Positions 32,710 through 37,336 of a stretch of 37,336 bases of DNA are shown here, in pieces. The translations under genes and the position numbers were made by a program. This DNA is from an uncultured Clostridia bacterium (GTDB lineage Bacteria > Bacillota > Clostridia > Oscillospirales > Ruminococcaceae). The notes below the pieces were generated by a model that was not told the DNA's origin, searched no databases, and worked only from the letters and a program-made list of their open reading frames with translations. Within the stretch, counting starts at the first letter, position 1, and each line of letters begins with the position of its first letter. The stretch spans positions 1 to 37,336 of the forward strand of contig CALXBC010000024.1 in NCBI GenBank assembly GCA_944386455.1, in the 5' to 3' direction.

Positions 32710-34599
32710 TCAAACAATACTGTCTTCGTCCTCAGTCTCCTGTCTGCGGCTGTCGTTAAACAGCTTATATTCAATGGAATCCACCAGCGCGTGCAGGCTG
32801 GCGTGTATTACATCACTGGAAACCCCAACCGTGGTCCAGGACGTTTCTCCGTCAGTAGATTCCACCAACACACGCACCTTTGCGGCAGTGGCATCTTTTG
32901 GGTCGATCACCCGCACTTTATAGTCGGTCAGACGAACATTGCCCAGTTCAGGATAAAAGCGCTGTACCGCCTTGCGCAGTGCCAGGTCCAGTGCATGAAC
33001 CGGCCCATCCCCATCCTCGGCTGTTGTTTCCACAGCATCCTTCACTTTAATTTTCACCATAGCGGCGGTCGACATTCCACTGTCGGCGTTTTTTGGCATT
33101 TCCCCAATGATCTTGAAATCCACCAAGGTGAAGAACGGCTCAAAGCGTCCCAGTCTTTTGAGCATGGCAAGTTCCATACTGGCAAGTGCCGCCTCAAATT
33201 GGTAGCCTTCACTCTCAAGACTGCGGAGCAATTCGGTCAGCTGTTCCGCTTCTGGACTGTCGGGATCAATATCCGGCAGCAATTCGTTGATTTTGGCAAA
33301 CAAGGCCGTTTTTCCGCCCAGTCCTGACACCAAAATATTCCGCTTGTTTCCAACTGTCTCCGGCTTGATATGCTCATACAAAGAGGGATCCTTTTCCACT
33401 CCGTCCACATGCATACCGCTCTTATGCGCAAACGCGCTCTTTCCAACATAAGGGGCACGCCCCAAGAGGGACACATTGGCAACATCGCTTACAAACAGCG
33501 CGGTAGAGGTCAGACGCTTCATATTGGCCTGCGGGATGCAGTGAAGTCCGCGCTTGAGCTGCAGGGTCGGAATCAAAGCAGACAGATTTGCATTCCCGCA
33601 CCGCTCACCAAGTCCGATACAGCTTCCCTGTAAATGAGACGCACCGGCGCTGACAGCGGCTAAAGATCCCGCAACAGCACAGCCCATATCATCATGACAA
33701 TGAATTCCCAGCTGAACACGCACCTGTTTTGCAGCCTGTGCAGTAATTTCGCCGATTTCTTCCGGAAAAGCTCCGCCGTTGGTGTCACAAAGCACGATAC
33801 AGGATGCTCCTGCATCTTCAGCGGCGTGAAGCGTTTCGATCGCATAGCTCGAATTGGCCTTGAATCCGTCAAAAAAATGTCCGGCGTCAAATAGTACCGT
33901 TCTGCCTTTTTCCACCAGATACTGCACTGTCTGCGCAATCGTTCTCAGATTTTCCTCCGGCGTGGTATCCAGCTGAATTTCCCAGCTCTTTCCGAAAAGT
34001 GTTACGATCCGTGTCCCCGCTTTCAAAAGCGCCTGTATGCCCGGATCCTCTTCCGGCTTTTTCCCGGAGCGGCAGGTCATACCGAATGCAGCAAGCTGCG
34101 CATGTTTTAGTCCAAGCGCCTTTGCCTGTTCAAACACCTCCAGGTCATGACTGTTTTCTCCGGGACTGCCTGCTTCAATCAGCGGGATTCCCAGTCTGTC
34201 CAGAGCCTTGATGATACTTAGCTTATCCGCAGCTGTAAATGCAACGCCCTCGCCCTGAGCGCCGTCGCGCAAGGTTGTATCCAGCACTGTGATCTCACTG
34301 ACTGCATGACTGTTTTTATAGTTGATGACCGGCTGTTCTGCTTCAACAATGCTTTCCATGTCTGACACCGGATGAATGCTCAGCACATCCACCAGCTTTG
34401 CCAGCTGCTTTTCCACCTGGGATATGATATGGTCATCCCCCGCAACCTCAATCACAATACGGGAAACCTCTGGATTTTTGGTCTGTTCTGCATAAATCGA
34501 CTGGATATTATAGCCTCTGCGGCTGAACAAACCGGTAACCCGCTGCAGCACGCCCGAGCGATTGCGTACCAAAACGTTCATCATATGTAAATGTTCCAT
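32710..34599 (-). CDS. cimA: fusion of acetolactate synthase ACT domain (IlvN) with citramalate synthase
   Basis: A 629-aa protein. Residues about 6-78 are an IlvN-type ACT domain ([40 protein letters not shown]), normally the valine-sensing regulatory part of acetolactate synthase. After a linker (79-101) comes a complete citramalate synthase: barrel start [13 protein letters not shown] at 106, [13 protein letters not shown] metal/active-site motif, [16 protein letters not shown], and a C-terminal LeuA-dimer allosteric domain. Citramalate synthase makes citramalate from pyruvate and acetyl-CoA. The C-terminal ALS_ss_C domain usual in IlvN is absent, and no separate ilvN gene is in the operon. 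No stop or frameshift breaks the joint. ATG at 34599 follows GAAAGGAAC. LeuA activity is possible in principle, but the barrel reads as CimA. Confidence 0.9.
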   Translation of the reverse strand: MEHLHMMNVLVRNRSGVLQRVTGLFSRRGYNIQSIYAEQTKNPEVSRIVIEVAGDDHIISQVEKQLAKLVDVLSIHPVSDMESIVEAEQPVINYKNSHAVSEITVLDTTLRDGAQGEGVAFTAADKLSIIKALDRLGIPLIEAGSPGENSHDLEVFEQAKALGLKHAQLAAFGMTCRSGKKPEEDPGIQALLKAGTRIVTLFGKSWEIQLDTTPEENLRTIAQTVQYLVEKGRTVLFDAGHFFDGFKANSSYAIETLHAAEDAGASCIVLCDTNGGAFPEEIGEITAQAAKQVRVQLGIHCHDDMGCAVAGSLAAVSAGASHLQGSCIGLGERCGNANLSALIPTLQLKRGLHCIPQANMKRLTSTALFVSDVANVSLLGRAPYVGKSAFAHKSGMHVDGVEKDPSLYEHIKPETVGNKRNILVSGLGGKTALFAKINELLPDIDPDSPEAEQLTELLRSLESEGYQFEAALASMELAMLKRLGRFEPFFTLVDFKIIGEMPKNADSGMSTAAMVKIKVKDAVETTAEDGDGPVHALDLALRKAVQRFYPELGNVRLTDYKVRVIDPKDATAAKVRVLVESTDGETSWTTVGVSSDVIHASLHALVDSIEYKLFNDSRRQETEDEDSIV

Positions 34600-34630
34600 T
34601 TTTGTATGCCGTTCCTTTCCCCTGCCTTTT

Positions 34631-36304
34631 TTAGTCCAGCTCTAAAATCGGTTCCGCAATAGAGCCGCCGGGCGGGACCATGGGCAGTACATTAATATCC
34701 CGGTCGATTTTACATTCGATCAGCACAGGCTTCCCGCAGGAAAGAGCTTGTTTCAGCACCGGTTCAATCTCACTTTTATGAGCAATTGTCATTGCGTTCA
34801 CACCAAAAGCTTTTCCAAGCATCTGATAGTCTGTCGGTCGCTCCAGCGTTGTTTGAGAAAATCTTTTGTCATAAAAAAGCTTTTGCCACTGACGCACCAT
34901 TCCAAGTACATTATTGTTGAACACCAGCTCGATCACAGGAATTTGATATTTGGAAATGGTCACCAGTTCGTTGAGATTCATATGAAAGCTGCCGTCCCCT
35001 GCAATATTGACGACGGTCTTATCGGGATTTGCCACCTTGGAGCCGATTGCAGCGCCAAAGCCAAATCCCATGGTGCCCAGTCCGCCGGACGAAACAAACT
35101 GATGAGGACGACGAAAATTGAAAAACTGTGCTGCCCACATCTGATGCTGCCCGACCTCGGTCGCAATAATGGCATCGCCGTCAGTCAGTCTCTCCAACGT
35201 TTCTATGATATCCTGCGGCAAAACTTCGTCCGGCGTCTTTCCGACCTGACGGAGCGGATACTGTTTTTTCCACGCTGCGATCTGTGCAAGCCACTCCGGA
35301 TGTTCCAGTTTTTGCAGCCGTTCGCTCAGCATCGGTAAAATCTGTTTTAAGTCACCGATCAGCTGATATCCGGATTTGATATTCTTATCTATTTCTGAAG
35401 AATCAATATCAATATGGATAATATCTGCATTCGGAGCAAAGGATTTGATGTCACCGATCACCCGATCAGAAAAACGGGTGCCAATACCGACAAACAGGTC
35501 ACATTCCGTAATAGCCAATGAAGCCGTTTTTGTGCCATGCATCCCAAGCATTCCCATATAACGCGGGTCCGTGTTGTCAAATCCGCCCTGTCCCATCAGA
35601 GAGGATGAAACCACTCCGCCGCTGCGGTCCACAAACTCCCGTACCTCATCCGCCGCATCAGAAAGGATCACCCCGCCGCCCGTGTAGATAAACGGCCGCT
35701 TTGCCTTTTGGATCAGCCGGACTGCCTCTGCCAGACGCTCCGGTTCAATTTCGGTTTCGTTTTCGATTTCAAGCGGCTGTTTTCTGGTATATTCACAGAA
35801 ATTGGCAGTCACATCCTTTGGAATATCGATCAGCACAGGGCCTTTTCGTCCTTCATTGGCGATATAAAAAGCCTCTCTGACGGTGTCTGCCAGTTCGCGG
35901 ATGTCCTTGACTATATAGTTGTGTTTGGTCACCGGCATCGTAATTCCGGCGATATCGACTTCCTGAAAGCTGTCAAGCCCCAACAGGTTGACCGATACGT
36001 TTCCTGTAATTGCCACAAGGGGAATGGAATCCATATAAGCTGTTGCGATCCCGGTCACAAGATTGGTAGCCCCTGGGCCGGAAGTTGCAATCACGACTCC
36101 CGTCTTCCCGCTGGAGCGGGCATAACCGTCCGCTGCGTGACACGCCCCCTGTTCATGTGCAGTCAGAATATGTGTGATTTTGTCGCTGTATTTATACAGT
36201 GCGTCATAAATATTTAAAACAGAGCCTCCGGGATAGCCGAACACTGTATCAACACCCTGTTCCAGCAGACATTCCAGCAAAATCTCAGAACCGTTTAATT
36301 TCAT
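34631..36304 (-). CDS. ilvB: acetolactate synthase large subunit
   Basis: Thiamine-diphosphate enzyme of 557 aa. It condenses pyruvate with pyruvate or 2-oxobutyrate to give acetolactate or acetohydroxybutyrate, the first common step of valine, leucine and isoleucine synthesis. Motifs: FGYPGGSVLNIYDAL, the catalytic Glu in TAHEQGACHAADGYAR, SGPGATNLVTGIA, and the ThDP motif GDGSFHMNLNEL ... FNNN. ATG at 36304 follows GAGAGGAAC. It is the first gene after the T-box leader; the fused ACT-CimA gene begins 31 nt later. Confidence 0.96.
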   Translation of the reverse strand: MKLNGSEILLECLLEQGVDTVFGYPGGSVLNIYDALYKYSDKITHILTAHEQGACHAADGYARSSGKTGVVIATSGPGATNLVTGIATAYMDSIPLVAITGNVSVNLLGLDSFQEVDIAGITMPVTKHNYIVKDIRELADTVREAFYIANEGRKGPVLIDIPKDVTANFCEYTRKQPLEIENETEIEPERLAEAVRLIQKAKRPFIYTGGGVILSDAADEVREFVDRSGGVVSSSLMGQGGFDNTDPRYMGMLGMHGTKTASLAITECDLFVGIGTRFSDRVIGDIKSFAPNADIIHIDIDSSEIDKNIKSGYQLIGDLKQILPMLSERLQKLEHPEWLAQIAAWKKQYPLRQVGKTPDEVLPQDIIETLERLTDGDAIIATEVGQHQMWAAQFFNFRRPHQFVSSGGLGTMGFGFGAAIGSKVANPDKTVVNIAGDGSFHMNLNELVTISKYQIPVIELVFNNNVLGMVRQWQKLFYDKRFSQTTLERPTDYQMLGKAFGVNAMTIAHKSEIEPVLKQALSCGKPVLIECKIDRDINVLPMVPPGGSIAEPILELD

Positions 36305-36330
36305 TGTTTCATCCGTTCCTCTCTTGGCTC

Positions 36331-36373
36331 AAAATAAAAAAGCCCCGTCTCTTTGCTCAGTTCAAAAGAGACG
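36331..36373 (-). terminator. regulated terminator of the T-box leader
   Basis: On the - strand CGTCTCTTT and AAAGAGACG form a 9-bp stem with a 10-nt loop, followed by GGGGC and a T-run broken by one A. It lies between the T-box sequence and the ilvB start codon. It is the termination alternative of the T-box switch. Confidence 0.85.
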
Positions 36374-36626
36374 AAGGCATCAAAGCTTCCGCGGTACCAC
36401 TCTTATTGCTGTGTATAAACGACACAGCCGCTCTCCCGTCGTCCGAAAGACGGATTAACGGGCATCCCCTGTAACGCGGGGCAGACGGTCGCACCTACTA
36501 AACGGCGGCGCCGCTGTTCAGCTGACTGCTCAAGGGTGAGATAACACGGGAAGATTCCACCGCCTTGCACCTTCCGGCGGCTCTCTGAAGGCAATCCGCT
36601 CCGATTGGCTCCCTATCACTGCATTT
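36374..36626 (-). promoter_or_regulatory. T-box leader controlling the ilv-leu operon
   Basis: The - strand carries the conserved T-box sequence AAGAGTGGTACCGCGG (36389-36404), whose TGGN bulge pairs with the uncharged tRNA acceptor end. The AGAGAG motif lies at 36581-36586 in Stem I, followed by CCGCC/GGCGG arms. The specifier region reads GTTATCTCACCC: CUC (Leu, 36538-36540) fits the common codon-A-C-C context, while an overlapping AUC (Ile, 36540-36542) is the alternative. A regulated terminator follows. When the matching tRNA is uncharged, the antiterminator forms and the operon is transcribed. This is the canonical T-box transcription-attenuation layout. Confidence 0.92.
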
Positions 36627-36631
36627 TCTTT

Positions 36632-36661
36632 ATTATAATATAGCATTCCCGCATTTGTCAA
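36632..36661 (-). promoter_or_regulatory. sigma-A-like promoter of the ilv-leu operon
   Basis: On the - strand a consensus TTGACA (36656-36661) and TATAAT (36632-36637) are 18 bp apart. Transcription would begin near 36625, just before the T-box Stem I. Confidence 0.85.
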
Positions 36662-36697
36662 GTAGTTTTTTGCCCCTCCCTTTTTAAGGAAAGTAGT

Positions 36698-36719
36698 GAT
36701 TTCAAGGAAAATTGAAATC
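36698..36719. repeat. 8-bp inverted repeat upstream of the ilv promoter
   Basis: GATTTCAA and TTGAAATC flank GGAAAA. The element is 37 bp upstream of the -35 box of the leftward ilv promoter. It might be an operator; similarity to a CodY box is only partial. Confidence 0.4.
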
Positions 36720-36740
36720 CATTGGTGAATATGGACAAAA

Positions 36741-36779
36741 GCAAGGCTCCCTCTATCGTTATAACAGAGGGAGCCTTGT
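36741..36779. terminator. terminator of the right-edge regulator gene
   Basis: AAGGCTCCCTCT and AGAGGGAGCCTT form a perfect 12-bp stem (13 with the flanking C-G). On the - strand it is followed by GCTTTTGT, fitting termination of the Xre-type gene that ends at 36860. The + strand also has CTTTT after it. The sequence 36,780-36,859 between hairpin and gene shows no gene. Confidence 0.8.
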
Positions 36780-36859
36780 CCTTTTGATGGCTACTCAGCA
36801 TAGCTAGTATGTAATCTGATTTGACAATTGGCTAACTTTACTATCGTTAGAAGTAATAT

Positions 36860-37336
36860 TTATCTTGTGACACGATGTTTGCACATTCCCGTTTTACCGC
36901 ATTTAGGACAGGTCAATCTGCGTTTTGTAAAAGTATGATAGCTTTTTACATACTCATTCATGCTCGGAACAAAAAGCTCTTTACAATGAGGGCACTCAAA
37001 ATAACCGGCCTTAATGTCAAGCATTGCACCCGCTGCTATGCCCGCTACCGCCACTAAAACAGCACCCACAATCAATATGATTCGTACCACCGTAGGCAGG
37101 TCAATATAGGATGCTATTACTATCAGGGCGCATACAGCGATGACCGTGATTGCGACGGTAATGATGCACAACGCCATTCTTTTCCTATTTTCTTCGTTTT
37201 CCTTGATTAAGTTCATCATGTTTCCCTCCGCTTTCTTTTGATAATCAGTTGAGGAAACCTTTTCACCCGAAAGCAAATCATTGACAGTAATATCTAATGC
37301 CGCACACAATGGTAGCATGAGCGAAACTTCGGGAAG
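36860..37336 (-). CDS. partial Xre-type regulator with two membrane segments and zinc ribbon (5' end outside window)
   Basis: The frame is open to the right edge, so the start is missing. The visible N-terminal piece (LPEVSLMLPLCAALDITVNDLLSGE) is the end of an Xre helix-turn-helix domain, in which this region joins the DNA-binding domain to a linker. After a Lys/Glu-rich linker come two membrane segments (about ALCIITVAITVIAVCALIVI and TVVRIILIVGAVLVAVAGIA). The C-terminal domain has two CxxC pairs (CPHCKE, CPKCGK) of a zinc-ribbon type. A membrane-tied Xre regulator is the likely product. Ligand and targets are unknown. Confidence 0.8.
   Translation of the reverse strand, partial: LPEVSLMLPLCAALDITVNDLLSGEKVSSTDYQKKAEGNMMNLIKENEENRKRMALCIITVAITVIAVCALIVIASYIDLPTVVRIILIVGAVLVAVAGIAAGAMLDIKAGYFECPHCKELFVPSMNEYVKSYHTFTKRRLTCPKCGKTGMCKHRVTR

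Noticed and set aside
36818-36850. Promoter-like TTGACA on the + strand in the right-hand spacer
   Set aside because: No -10 box at a workable distance and no + strand gene follows.
1-37336. CRISPR array, tRNA, rRNA or insertion sequence
   Set aside because: No regularly spaced direct repeats, no tRNA-like cloverleaf with CCA-type ends, no rRNA signature and no transposase or integrase frame were seen.

Overview
The window looks like a chromosomal segment of a low-to-mid GC, anaerobic, gut-type Firmicute, most likely class Clostridia (Oscillospirales/Ruminococcaceae-like). The basis is gene content: sortase-assembled pili with LPXTG pilins, a T-box leader, a YlmC/YmxH-family protein, AAAGGAGG-type ribosome binding sites and sigma-A-like promoters. 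The genus cannot be fixed by eye. By eye the first 12.5 kb is clearly richer in G+C than the rest.

Region 1 (about 1-12,680, all + strand) is a sortase-dependent pilus locus with its own regulators. A 7-TM histidine kinase and a receiver-SARP (SAPR-type) response regulator form a two-gene unit closed by a terminator. A new promoter follows at once. It carries two exact tandem 11-bp repeats that end 8 bp before a TATACT -10 box, the geometry known for SARP activators. The genes downstream are a degenerate receiver fused to a coiled coil, a signal peptidase I with a long cytosolic extension, a 1351-aa LPETG tip-type adhesin, a 583-aa LPETG major pilin, a class C sortase, a small LPQTG pilin and a second, smaller sortase. 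A strong terminator ends the locus.

Region 2 (12,742-22,171, - strand) is a tightly packed nine-gene run: murD, two M42 aminopeptidases, a GNAT acetyltransferase, a SAM methyltransferase, a methionine gamma-lyase-family PLP enzyme, an ArsP_2-like 10-TM permease, a second GNAT and a membrane-anchored lipase-like hydrolase. Upstream of murD is a separate ylmC/ymxH-family gene with its own terminator.

Region 3 (22,302-26,440) holds a MacB-like permease and a MacA/HlyD-like adaptor without an ATPase (- strand), then a small Cys-rich protein and a secreted, membrane-tethered alpha/alpha-toroid protein with a Ser-rich stalk (+ strand).

Region 4 (26,442-29,465) is a divergent pair of units: an AraC regulator with a PocR sensory domain faces a nucleotidyltransferase plus NahK-like kinase operon, probably for salvage of N-acetylhexosamines into sugar nucleotides.

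Region 5 (29,485-36,661, - strand) is a T-box-controlled branched-chain amino-acid operon: ilvB, an unusual ilvN-ACT::cimA fusion, leuC, leuD, leuB and a small antibiotic-biosynthesis-monooxygenase-fold protein. The citramalate route (CimA, LeuCD, LeuB) makes 2-oxobutyrate, which IlvB condenses with pyruvate on the way to isoleucine. The fusion puts the ACT regulatory domain of acetolactate synthase onto the first enzyme of that route. At the right edge is the 3' part of an Xre-type regulator with two membrane segments and a zinc ribbon, cut by the window end.

The most notable observations are the IlvN-CimA fusion, the SARP-like operator before the pilus genes and the receiver-like domain whose phosphoacceptor Asp is an Arg. 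No rRNA, tRNA, CRISPR array or insertion sequence was seen.
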